NCBI RefSeq assembly: GCF_002287065.1
Contig: NZ_NSJZ01000004.1
Location: 124,001-188,000 of the forward strand
DNA length: 64,000 nt
Reading direction: 5' to 3'
Source: Paracoccus salipaludis
GTDB taxonomy: Bacteria > Pseudomonadota > Alphaproteobacteria > Rhodobacterales > Rhodobacteraceae
Below the pieces are notes generated by a model, which made no database searches, was not told the DNA's origin, and saw only the letters and a list, made by a program, of their open reading frames with translations. The translations under genes were made by a program, and so were the position numbers. Below are positions 18,421 through 26,013 of the stretch, piece by piece. Numbering within the stretch: position 1 is the stretch's first letter; each line of letters begins with the position of its first letter.

Positions 18421-18905
18421 CGCGCCTGCGCCGGGGACTGGCCCGGCTGCTGGGCGCCCGCCCGCCCCTGCTGCAGGTGGGGGCCGTCTGCCTTGATCCC
18501 GCGACGGGCAGGGTCCTTCTGATCACCAGCCGGGGCACGGGCCGCTGGATCATCCCCAAGGGCTGGCCCATGCCCGGCCGTTCGCTGGCCGAGGCCGCCC
18601 TGCAGGAAGCATGGGAGGAAGCGGGCGTCCGCGCCAAGTCGGGCGAGGAGATGGGCAGCTACCATTACGACAAGGACCAGGACCGCGGCTTTGCCGTGCC
18701 GGTCGAGGTGCGGGTCTTCCTGGTCGCGGTCGAAGCGCTGGCCGACGATTTCCCCGAGCGGGGCGAACGCAGGCGGCGCTGGTTCGCCCCCTCGGAAGCC
18801 GCCGGGCTCGTGGCCGAGCCCGAACTGGCCGCCCTGCTGAGGACGCTCGCGTCGCCCCCGTCCCCGGCAGCGTCCCCGCCCGCGCTCCCTCCGGCGCGCG
18901 CCTGA
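18417..18905 (+). CDS. Nudix hydrolase, diphosphoinositol-polyphosphate-hydrolase type
   Basis: A 162-residue protein with WIIPKGWPMPGRSLAEAALQ followed by EAWEEAGV (Nudix box about 48-71), the form seen in DIPP/Aps-type hydrolases. It then has YHYDKDQDRGFAVPVEVRVFLV. An Arg replaces the usual acidic residue in the GxxxxxE part, but the REUXEE-equivalent EAWEEAG is intact. The C-terminus is Ala/Pro-rich. Start ATG 18417 overlaps arfB. The substrate in bacteria is likely a dinucleoside polyphosphate. Confidence 0.82.
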   Translation: MTRLRRGLARLLGARPPLLQVGAVCLDPATGRVLLITSRGTGRWIIPKGWPMPGRSLAEAALQEAWEEAGVRAKSGEEMGSYHYDKDQDRGFAVPVEVRVFLVAVEALADDFPERGERRRRWFAPSEAAGLVAEPELAALLRTLASPPSPAASPPALPPARA

Positions 18906-18912
18906 CCGACGG

Positions 18913-20325
18913 ATGAACACGTTCCGCATCCTCGACAAGGACCTCGACCGCATGGCCAATGCCGAAAGCGCGGGCGTCCATTCGCTGCGCACAGGGCCGC
19001 GGCTGGGTCTGGCGCTGGTCTTCGCCGCGGCCATGGCGCTTGTCGGCGCCATGCTGCCGGGCGCCGCCGCGCCGGGCCTGGTGATCGCGGGCGTGCTGGT
19101 GGCGGCCTTGCTGGCGCTGACCATCGGCGCCAATGACGTGGCGAACGCCCTCGGCCCCGCCGTCGGGGCGGGCGCGGTGTCGATGGGCGCGGGGCTCGCC
19201 CTGGTGGCCCTGGCCGAGATCGCGGGCGCGATGCTGGCGGGCGGGCGCGTCAGCGAAACGCTGTCCACCGGCATCCTGCCCGCCGCACTGATGCTGCGTG
19301 GCCCCGAGCCCGCCGCCGTCATGCTGGCCGCCATGGGAGCCGCCGCCATCTGGATCGCCTTGGCGACCTGGGCGGGTGCGCCCGTCAGCACGACCCATGC
19401 CATCGTCGGCGGCATCGCCGGGGCGGGACTGGCCGTCTATGGGCCGGCGGCACTGAACTGGCGCGGGCTGGCCGGGATCGCCACCGGATGGGTGGCCTCA
19501 CCCGTCCTGGCGGGGCTGACGGGGGCGGCGCTGTTGGCAGTGCTGCGGCGCGCGATCCTTCGCGCACCCGACCGCAACAGGGCGGCCTCGCGCTGGCTGC
19601 CCTGGCTGGTCGGGTTCATGGCCGCCGTGCTTGCGGCCAATGCCCTGTCCCTGGGCGGCGCCCGGCCCGCCATCGTCCTTGGCGCCACCCTGGCCATCAG
19701 CGCCGCCGCGACCGCGGCCGCGCATCTCCGCATGGCAGGTCAACTGGCCGCGGGCCACAACAGCCGCCAGATGCTCGACCGGCTGCTCGGGCCGCCGCTG
19801 GTCCTGGCGGCGGTGCTGATCGGCTTCAGCCACGGATCGAACGACGTGGCCAACGTGGTGGCCCCCCTGGCCGTGCTGGTGCGGTCGGCGGCGATGCTGC
19901 CCGAGGTCCAGCCGACGGCGGTCTGGATGCTGGGACTGGGCGGCGGAGGCATCGCAATCGGCGCGCTGCTGTTCGGGCGCAGGCTCGTCCACATGGTCGG
20001 AAGCCGGATCACCCGGCTGAACACGCCCCGCGCGCTTTGCGTGGCGCTGGCCACCTCGCTGACGGTGCTGGGCGCGACGCGGCTGGGGCTGCCCGTCTCG
20101 ACCACCCATGTCGCGGTGGGGGGCGTCTTCGGCGTCGGCTTTTACCGGGAATGGGAAGAACGGCGGAACCGCCAGGCCCGCCCGCACAAGCCCCTGCCAC
20201 CGGAAGAGCTGCACCGCCGCCGCCTGGTCCGCCGCGCGGCGCTGGTGCGCACCCTGGCGGCCTGGGTCGTGACCATGCCCGCGGCGGGCGTGCTGGCGGC
20301 GGCGCTGGCCTGGGCGCTGGGCTGA
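18913..20325 (+). CDS. Inorganic phosphate permease (PiT family)
   Basis: A 470-residue membrane protein with the two PiT signatures: GANDVANALGPAVGAGAVS near 72 and GSNDVANVVAPLAVL near 305. The inverted-repeat halves are separated by a cytoplasmic loop. It moves phosphate, probably as metal-phosphate with protons. The N-terminal ~30 residues are hydrophilic. There is no PhoU/DUF47 partner beside it. It converges with the small Lrp-type gene with only 6 bp between stops; an 8-bp inverted repeat (GCGCCTTC/GAAGGCGC) covers the junction at 20326-20342. Confidence 0.9.
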   Translation: MNTFRILDKDLDRMANAESAGVHSLRTGPRLGLALVFAAAMALVGAMLPGAAAPGLVIAGVLVAALLALTIGANDVANALGPAVGAGAVSMGAGLALVALAEIAGAMLAGGRVSETLSTGILPAALMLRGPEPAAVMLAAMGAAAIWIALATWAGAPVSTTHAIVGGIAGAGLAVYGPAALNWRGLAGIATGWVASPVLAGLTGAALLAVLRRAILRAPDRNRAASRWLPWLVGFMAAVLAANALSLGGARPAIVLGATLAISAAATAAAHLRMAGQLAAGHNSRQMLDRLLGPPLVLAAVLIGFSHGSNDVANVVAPLAVLVRSAAMLPEVQPTAVWMLGLGGGGIAIGALLFGRRLVHMVGSRITRLNTPRALCVALATSLTVLGATRLGLPVSTTHVAVGGVFGVGFYREWEERRNRQARPHKPLPPEELHRRRLVRRAALVRTLAAWVVTMPAAGVLAAALAWALG

Positions 20326-20331
20326 GCGCCT

Positions 20332-20568
20332 TCAGAAGGCGCGGAAGGTCATCGTCGTCAGCGTTCGGTTGATGCCGGGGATGTCGAACAGCCGTTCCGA
20401 CAGGTAATGGCCCACGTCCTGGTCCTCGGGGACATAGACCTTGGCCAGCAGGTCGTATTCGCCCGAGGTCGAGTAAAGCTCGCTCACGACCTCGCGGTCA
20501 TAGATGGCGTCGGCGACCTCGTAGGTCTTGCCGGGGGTGCAGCGGAACTGGACGAAGACGGGACGCAT
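20332..20568 (-). CDS. Stand-alone Lrp/AsnC ligand-binding (RAM) domain protein
   Basis: A 78-residue protein made only of the effector-binding domain of Lrp/AsnC regulators (VFVQFRCTPGKTYEVADAI...SGEYDLLAKVYVPED). It has no helix-turn-helix. Such proteins form dimers or octamers, bind amino acids, and may modulate full-length Lrp proteins. No full regulator is adjacent. Confidence 0.83.
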   Translation of the reverse strand: MRPVFVQFRCTPGKTYEVADAIYDREVVSELYSTSGEYDLLAKVYVPEDQDVGHYLSERLFDIPGINRTLTTMTFRAF

Positions 20569-20598
20569 GGAAACCTCGCAGGCAGGGCGCGGGCCAGT

Positions 20599-21972
20599 CT
20601 AGCGGGCTTGCGGCGCGCGGGCCAGAGCGGCGCCCTGCGCGCCCGCCCACCGCCAGAAGCGCGACATCAGCAGCCCGGCCGCCGCCATCAGCCCGATCAG
20701 CAGCCCCAGCCACAGGCCGGGCGGCCCGAGCCCCAGCGGAAAGGCCAGCAGCCAGCCCGCGGGCAGGCCGATCAGCCAGTAGCTGACCACCGCCAGCACC
20801 ATGGGCACGCGCGTGTCCTGCACCCCCCGCAGCAGCCCCAGTGCGATGGCCTGCATCGCGTCCGCCAGCTGGAACAGCCCCGCATACAGCATCAGCGAGG
20901 CCGCCAGCGCCACGATCTGCGGCGCGCGCGGGTCGGCGGGGTTGAGGTAAAGCCCGGTCAGCGTCTCGGGGATAGTCAGGAAGGCCGCCATCGGGATCAG
21001 CGCAAAGCCCACCGACAGCAGGATCGCCGCAACGGCGGCCAGCCGCAGGCCCTGCGCGTCGCCCGTCCCGTGCGCCGTCCCCACGCGGATCGTCGCGGCG
21101 TTGGAAATGCCCAGGTGGACCATGAAGGTCAGCCCCGCGATCTGAAGGGCAATGCCATGGGCGGCCAGCGGCTCGGCCCCGAACCAGCCCATCAGGACGT
21201 TGGCGCCGGTGAACATCCCCGTTTCCGCGACCAGCGTCAGTCCGATCGGCAGGCCCAGCGCGAAGACCGACCGGAAGGCCGCCCAGTCGGGCCGCCAGAA
21301 CCGCTGGAACAGGCGGTAGGGCCGCCCCTCGGGCGCCCAGGCGGCGCAGGCGGCCAGGGCCGCAAGCTGCAGCCAGTTCACCGTGAGGCTGGCAATCCCC
21401 GAGCCGCGGACGCCCAGTTCGGGCAGGCCCCAATGACCGAAGATCAGCAGCCAGTTGAACAGCGCGTTGACCGGCAGGCCGATGAGGTTGACCGCCAGGA
21501 CCAGGTTCGGCCGGCCCAGCGCGGCCAGGTAGCTGTTCAGCACCATGCCCGCCAGCACGGCGGGCATCGCCGGGATCATCACCCGCAGCCATTCCTGCCC
21601 CAGGACCGCCACCCGGGGCTCCTGCCCCAGGGCCGACAGGATCGGCCCCGACCACCACAGAAGGGGCACGATCAGCAGGGAATGAAGAACCGACAGCCAC
21701 AGCGCCATGCGGGTGGCCCGCCGCAGCTCGGCCGCGTCGCCGCGGGCGCGGGCATTGGCGATCACCCCCATGACGCCCAGCGCATAGCCGGACCCGAGCA
21801 TGGTCAGGATGAAGAAATACGAGGTCGCCAGCACCAGCGCGGCCAGTTCATCGACGCCATAGCGGCCGATCAGGATCGTGTCCGTCACCCCGATCAGCAT
21901 CCGGCTGACATGGGTGCCGACCAGCGGCAGGCCGAGAAGGAACGTGGCGGTCAGATGCGGGCGCAGGCTCAT
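20599..21972 (-). CDS. MATE family efflux transporter
   Basis: A 457-residue protein with about twelve membrane helices in two homologous halves. Typical MATE stretches are LLGLPLVGTHVSRMLIGVTDTILIGRYG at the start and LIGLPVNALFNWLLIFGHWGLPELGVRGSGIAS in mid-protein. It would export cationic drugs or metabolites using Na+ or H+. The substrate is unknown. It stands alone on the reverse strand, 30 bp upstream of the RAM-domain gene, and could be co-transcribed with it. Confidence 0.9.
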   Translation of the reverse strand: MSLRPHLTATFLLGLPLVGTHVSRMLIGVTDTILIGRYGVDELAALVLATSYFFILTMLGSGYALGVMGVIANARARGDAAELRRATRMALWLSVLHSLLIVPLLWWSGPILSALGQEPRVAVLGQEWLRVMIPAMPAVLAGMVLNSYLAALGRPNLVLAVNLIGLPVNALFNWLLIFGHWGLPELGVRGSGIASLTVNWLQLAALAACAAWAPEGRPYRLFQRFWRPDWAAFRSVFALGLPIGLTLVAETGMFTGANVLMGWFGAEPLAAHGIALQIAGLTFMVHLGISNAATIRVGTAHGTGDAQGLRLAAVAAILLSVGFALIPMAAFLTIPETLTGLYLNPADPRAPQIVALAASLMLYAGLFQLADAMQAIALGLLRGVQDTRVPMVLAVVSYWLIGLPAGWLLAFPLGLGPPGLWLGLLIGLMAAAGLLMSRFWRWAGAQGAALARAPQAR

Positions 21973-22067
21973 GCCCTGCCGTTACCCCCAATCGGGCGGC
22001 GCGGGAAGGCCGCCTCCGGCCCCGCCTGCAAGGCGTCGCGGTGCCGGGCTGGTCTTCCCGGCTCCGG

Positions 22068-22961
22068 TCAGTCCAGACGCGCGGGCAGGTCCATCCCCCG
22101 CAACGCCTCGGCGGCGGGCATCGGGCGCTTGCCCTCGCGCTGCACTTCGGTGATCTCGACCGCGCCGTTGCCGCAGGCGACGACCAGCCCGCCCAGCACC
22201 TCGCCCGGCACGCCCTGCTCCTCGGACAGGCGCGAGCGCAGAAGCTTCAGCCGCTCGCTCCCCGCCACGCACCAGGCGCCGGGAAATGGCGACAGCCCCC
22301 GGATCAGACGGTCCACCTCGGCGGCGGGGCGCGTCCAGTCCACCCGCGCCTCGGCCTTGTCGATCTTGGCGGCATAGGTCACGCCCTCGGCCGCCTGCGG
22401 CACGGCGGGCAGCGGCAGGCGGTCCAGCACATCCACGATCAGCGCGGCACCCATTCCCGACAGCCGGTCGTGCAGGTCGGCGGTGGTGTCCTCCGCCCCG
22501 ATGGGGGTGCGCGCCTCGGCCAGCACCGGCCCGGTGTCCAGCCCCGCCTCCATCTGCATGATGGCGACGCCGGTCTCGGCGTCCCCCGCCATCACCGCGC
22601 GGTGGATCGGCGCGGCCCCCCGCCAGCGCGGCAGCAGCGAGGCGTGGATGTTGAGGCACCCCAGCCTCGGCGCATCCAGCACCGGCTGCGGCAGGATCAG
22701 CCCATAGGCCACCACCACCGCCACATCGGCGCCGAGGGCCGCGAACTCCGCCTGCTCCTCGGCCCCCTTCAGCCGCACGGGGGTCCGCACCGGAATGCCC
22801 AGCGCCTCTGCCGCGGCCTGCACCGGCGAGGGCCGGGGCTTCTGCCCCCGTCCCGCAGCCCTCGGCGGCTGCGAATAAACGCAGACGACCTCGTGGCGCG
22901 CCGCGATGGCCTGCAAGGCAGGAACGGAAAACTCGGGCGTTCCCATGAACACGACGCGCAT
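22068..22961 (-). CDS. fmt: Methionyl-tRNA formyltransferase
   Basis: A 297-residue enzyme formylating initiator Met-tRNA. It starts [16 protein letters not shown] and carries the catalytic segment [25 protein letters not shown] 22961 is the family start. A frame reading further upstream passes into the dispersed repeat, which also supplies the AAGGAAGGGAG Shine-Dalgarno region. Last of the def / def-like / fmt unit. Confidence 0.96.
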   Translation of the reverse strand: MRVVFMGTPEFSVPALQAIAARHEVVCVYSQPPRAAGRGQKPRPSPVQAAAEALGIPVRTPVRLKGAEEQAEFAALGADVAVVVAYGLILPQPVLDAPRLGCLNIHASLLPRWRGAAPIHRAVMAGDAETGVAIMQMEAGLDTGPVLAEARTPIGAEDTTADLHDRLSGMGAALIVDVLDRLPLPAVPQAAEGVTYAAKIDKAEARVDWTRPAAEVDRLIRGLSPFPGAWCVAGSERLKLLRSRLSEEQGVPGEVLGGLVVACGNGAVEITEVQREGKRPMPAAEALRGMDLPARLD

Positions 22962-22974
22962 CACCCGCTCCCTT

Positions 22975-23027
22975 CCTTCTTCTTCGTCCAAATATCCCGG
23001 GGTCCGGGGCAGCGCCCCGGTCCGACG
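22975..23027 (+). repeat. Dispersed 53-bp repeat between def-like gene and fmt
   Basis: 51 of 53 bases match the copy inside cca (12627-12679). Here it fills the 70-bp space between the def-like stop and the fmt start. Its edge provides the purine-rich ribosome-binding region of fmt. Confidence 0.85.
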
Positions 23028-23031
23028 GCCG

Positions 23032-23532
23032 TCACCTGCGCGACAGCTTCGCCGCCTTGGCCACCAGCATCCGCCGCTTCAGGGGCGACAGGCGGTCCAC
23101 GTAGAGCCGACCGTCCAGGTGGTCGATCTGGTGCTGAACGCTGGTCGCCCACAGGCCCACGAAGTCCCGCTCCTCGACCTCGCCCGCCGCGTTGAGAAAC
23201 CGCACTGTCACCGCCCGCGGCCGCTCGATCACCGCAGAGACGCCCGGCAGGTTCGGCGAGGCCTCCTCGTGCGACCGCAGCTTCACCGAGGCGTGCAGCA
23301 CCTCGGGGTTCGCCATCCGCACCGCCTGCCCCCGCGCGTCCGAGGCATCCACGACCGCCAGCCGCAGCATCACCCCGATCTGCGGCGCGGCAAGGCCGAC
23401 GCCCGGCATGGCCTCCATCGTGTCGACCATGTCGTCCCAGATCGCCCGGATCTCGTCCGTGACCGCCTCGACCGGCGCTGCGGGCATGTGCAGCCGCCGG
23501 TCGGCATAGGGGATGAAGGGCCGGACCGCCAT
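23032..23532 (-). CDS. Degenerate peptide deformylase-like protein
   Basis: A 166-residue paralogue of peptide deformylase. Motif 1 is kept (GVGLAAPQ, 44-51). Motif 2, EGCLS in active enzymes, reads EASPN here, so the metal-ligand Cys is lost. Motif 3, HELDH, reads HQIDH (134-138), so the catalytic Glu is Gln. Both metal histidines remain. It starts on the base right after the def stop and precedes fmt. Hydrolysis of formyl-Met is unlikely; binding of peptides or ribosomes is possible. Clean frame and codon use argue that it is a maintained gene rather than a pseudogene. Confidence 0.85.
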   Translation of the reverse strand: MAVRPFIPYADRRLHMPAAPVEAVTDEIRAIWDDMVDTMEAMPGVGLAAPQIGVMLRLAVVDASDARGQAVRMANPEVLHASVKLRSHEEASPNLPGVSAVIERPRAVTVRFLNAAGEVEERDFVGLWATSVQHQIDHLDGRLYVDRLSPLKRRMLVAKAAKLSRR

Positions 23533-24051
23533 TCAGGCCCGCGCCATCTCGCGCTTCATCTTGGTCATCCGGCGCGCGATCATCTGCCGCTTCATCGGCC
23601 CGATGTGGTCGATGAAAAGCTTGCCGTTCAGGTGGTCCAGCTCGTGCTGCGCGCAGGTGGCCCAGAGCCCGTCGAAGTCCCGCTCATGCGTCTTGCCGTC
23701 GAGGCCCGTCCAGCGCATCCGCACCTCGGCGGGCCGCGTGACATCGGCATATTGCTCGGGGAAGGACAGGCAGCCCTCCTCATAGGTGTTCAGCGCCTCC
23801 GAGGTGCCCACGATCTCGGGGTCCACCATGACCAGCGGCGCGCGGGGCGCCTGCGCGTCCTTGGTGCAGTCCATGACGAACAGGCGTTGCAGCACGCCGA
23901 CCTGCGGCGCGGCCAGTCCCACGCCCGGCGCGGCATACATGGTGGCCAGCATCTCGTCGGCCAGGGCTTCGATCTCGGGCGTGATCCGGCCCACGGGGGC
24001 GCAGAGCTTCTTCAGCCGGGGATCGGGAAACAGAAGGATGGGGCGCGTCAT
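23533..24051 (-). CDS. def: Peptide deformylase
   Basis: A 172-residue metalloenzyme removing the N-formyl group from nascent proteins. All motifs are intact: GVGLAAPQ (43-50), EGCLS with Cys94, and HELDH with His136, Glu137 and His140. The ATG at 24051 gives the standard start (MTRPILLFPDPRL). First gene of the def / def-like / fmt unit; the divergent C-S lyase begins 78 bp away. Confidence 0.97.
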   Translation of the reverse strand: MTRPILLFPDPRLKKLCAPVGRITPEIEALADEMLATMYAAPGVGLAAPQVGVLQRLFVMDCTKDAQAPRAPLVMVDPEIVGTSEALNTYEEGCLSFPEQYADVTRPAEVRMRWTGLDGKTHERDFDGLWATCAQHELDHLNGKLFIDHIGPMKRQMIARRMTKMKREMARA

Positions 24052-24129
24052 GGCCTTCGCACATAGGACAAGGCTTCCCGCCGCGCAACAAGCCGCTATG
24101 GTCGGGGCGCGCGTGACAGGAGATCCCCG

Positions 24130-25332
24130 ATGAACCGACCCAACCGCTTCGCCGCCCCCGATTTCGATGCTGTCATCGAGCGCCGGGGCACGATGTGCAA
24201 CAAGTGGGACGACATGGCCGGGGTCTTCGGGCTGGACGCCCCCGACGCCCTGCCGATGTGGGTCGCCGACATGGACTTCGCCGCGCCTCCGGCCGTCCGC
24301 CGCGCGCTCGAGGCCACCGTGGCGCATGGGATCTACGGCTATCCGGGCGTGAACCAGCCCTATCTGGACGCGATCCGCTGGTGGATGCAGACCCGCCACG
24401 GCTGGCAGGTGGAACGGGACCACATCCTGTCCGTCCACGGCCTCGTCAACGGCGCGGCGCTGGCGGTGGACGCCTTCACCCAAGCGGGCGACGCGGTGGC
24501 GCTGATGACGCCCGTCTACCACGCCTTCGCCCGCGTCATCAAAGCCTCGGGCCGCACGGTGACGGAACTGCCGCTGGCGGTCCGCGAGGGCCAGTACGCG
24601 CTGGACTGGGAGGGCTGGGAGAGCCGCCTGACGGGGCGCGAGAGGATGCTGATCCTCTGCTCGCCCCACAACCCGGGCGGCCGCGTCTGGACGGCCGGGG
24701 AACTGCGCCAGGTGGCCGAGTTCTGCCGCGCCCGCGACCTGATCCTGGTGTCGGACGAGATCCACCACGATCTCGTCCTGCCGGGCGGCCCCCGCCACAC
24801 GGTCACGGCGCTGGCCGCGCCCGAGATCGCGAACCGGCTGGTGACGCTGACGGCCGCGACCAAGACCTTCAACATCGCGGGCGCCCACCTCGGCAACGCG
24901 ATCATCGCCGACCCTGCATTGCGGGACCGCTACAAGGCGCGGATGATGGCGCTGGGCATCTCGCCCGGCCTTTTCGGCCTGCCGATGGTGACCGCCGCCT
25001 ATTCGCCCGAAGGCGCGGCCTGGGTGGATGCGCTGGTGGACTACATCGCCGGCAACGCCCGCATCTTCGACGAGGCCGTGAACGCCATCCCCGGCGTCCG
25101 GTCCATGCCCCTGCAGGCGACCTATCTCGCCTGGGTGGACTTCACCGGCACCGGGATGGAGCCCGCCGAAATCCACCGCCGCGTCGAGGGGGGCGCCCGG
25201 ATCGCGGCCAACCACGGCGAAAGCTTCGGCCTCGGCGGGGCGGGACACATGCGCTTCAATCTCGCGACGCCCCGCGCGCGGGTGGCCGAGGCCGCCGGGC
25301 GCCTGCGCGAGGCCTTTGCCGACCTGCAATGA
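24130..25332 (+). CDS. PatB/MalY-type PLP aminotransferase, probable cystathionine beta-lyase
   Basis: A 400-residue fold-type I PLP enzyme. It has NKWDDMAGVFG and LPMWVADMDFAAPP at the start, GIYGYPG, SPHNPGGRVW, SDEIHHDLVLPG and the Schiff-base lysine Lys245 in TAATKTFNIAG. These are hallmarks of the MalY/PatB C-S lyases that cleave cystathionine or cysteine conjugates to thiols, pyruvate and ammonia. The stop overlaps the next gene by ATGA. Confidence 0.9.
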   Translation: MNRPNRFAAPDFDAVIERRGTMCNKWDDMAGVFGLDAPDALPMWVADMDFAAPPAVRRALEATVAHGIYGYPGVNQPYLDAIRWWMQTRHGWQVERDHILSVHGLVNGAALAVDAFTQAGDAVALMTPVYHAFARVIKASGRTVTELPLAVREGQYALDWEGWESRLTGRERMLILCSPHNPGGRVWTAGELRQVAEFCRARDLILVSDEIHHDLVLPGGPRHTVTALAAPEIANRLVTLTAATKTFNIAGAHLGNAIIADPALRDRYKARMMALGISPGLFGLPMVTAAYSPEGAAWVDALVDYIAGNARIFDEAVNAIPGVRSMPLQATYLAWVDFTGTGMEPAEIHRRVEGGARIAANHGESFGLGGAGHMRFNLATPRARVAEAAGRLREAFADLQ

Positions 25333-25946
25333 GGCTGCGCCGCATGGCCGCGCTGGGGGCGGTGGTTCTGGGCGGGTGGCTTGCCTGGACCGGCACCATC
25401 CCCCTGCCGGTGCCGCTGCCGCCCACCCTGCCGCTGCCGGTGCCGCCGCCCTCCACGAACATCCCGATCCCGCGCCCGCCGCGCCTGCCCGAGATCCGCA
25501 TCCCCCGGCCGGCGCCCGCGATCACCAGCCCGGTTCAGCGCATCCTGGTCGAGAAATCCGCCCGCCGCATGACCGTCTTCCAGCGCGACGGCAACCCGCG
25601 CGTCATGCCCATCGCACTCGGCTTCGCGCCGGAAGGCGACAAGGTGCAGCAGGGCGACGGCAGGACGCCCGAGGGCATCTTCACCGTGGACCGCCTGAAC
25701 GACCGCAGCAGCTTCACCCTGTCGCTGGGGCTGGACTATCCCCGCCCCGAGGACCGCGCCCGGGCCCGCGCAGAAGGAGTCGATCCGGGCGGCGACATCA
25801 TGATCCACGGCCAGCCCAACCAGGTCGATGAGGGCTTCAAGGTCAGGGGCGACTGGACCGCCGGCTGCATCGCCGTCACCAACCCCGAAATCCGCGAGCT
25901 CTTTGCCCACACGCCCATCGGCACCGAGGTCGAGATCCGGCCCTGA
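25329..25946 (+). CDS. L,D-transpeptidase with proline-rich stalk (YkuD family)
   Basis: A 205-residue protein: one N-terminal membrane/signal segment (about 7-21) and a Pro-rich stalk (about 24-63). The YkuD domain follows with IMIHG (His160) and DWTAGCIAV (Cys180). The stalk probably spans part of the periplasm to reach peptidoglycan. The catalytic motifs match the lipoprotein transpeptidase at 8.5 kb almost word for word, so the two are paralogues with different anchoring. ATG overlaps the C-S lyase stop. Confidence 0.86.
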   Translation: MRLRRMAALGAVVLGGWLAWTGTIPLPVPLPPTLPLPVPPPSTNIPIPRPPRLPEIRIPRPAPAITSPVQRILVEKSARRMTVFQRDGNPRVMPIALGFAPEGDKVQQGDGRTPEGIFTVDRLNDRSSFTLSLGLDYPRPEDRARARAEGVDPGGDIMIHGQPNQVDEGFKVRGDWTAGCIAVTNPEIRELFAHTPIGTEVEIRP

Positions 25947-25947
25947 G

Positions 25948-26011
25948 CCTTCTTCCTGAGCCAAATACCCCGGGGGAGTCACCGCAGGTGACCGGGGGCG
26001 GAGCCCCCTCT
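25948..26011. terminator. Double hairpin between convergent genes, related to the dispersed repeat
   Basis: Two perfect 6-bp hairpins, GTCACC-GCA-GGTGAC (25978-25992) and GGGGGC-GGA-GCCCCC (25994-26008), lie between the L,D-transpeptidase and hrpB stops. The preceding CCTTCTTCCTGAGCCAAATACCCCGGGG resembles the start of the 53-bp repeats. It probably ends transcription from both sides, though T-runs are poor. Confidence 0.5.
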
Positions 26012-26013
26012 TC

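Noticed and set aside
20326-20342. Bidirectional terminator between the phosphate permease and RAM-domain genes
   Set aside because: The 8-bp palindrome overlaps the RAM-domain stop codon and has a 1-nt loop and no T-run; noted in the permease entry only.
20407-22377. Long frame antisense to the MATE transporter
   Set aside because: Arg/Gln/Pro-rich shadow of a well-supported membrane protein.
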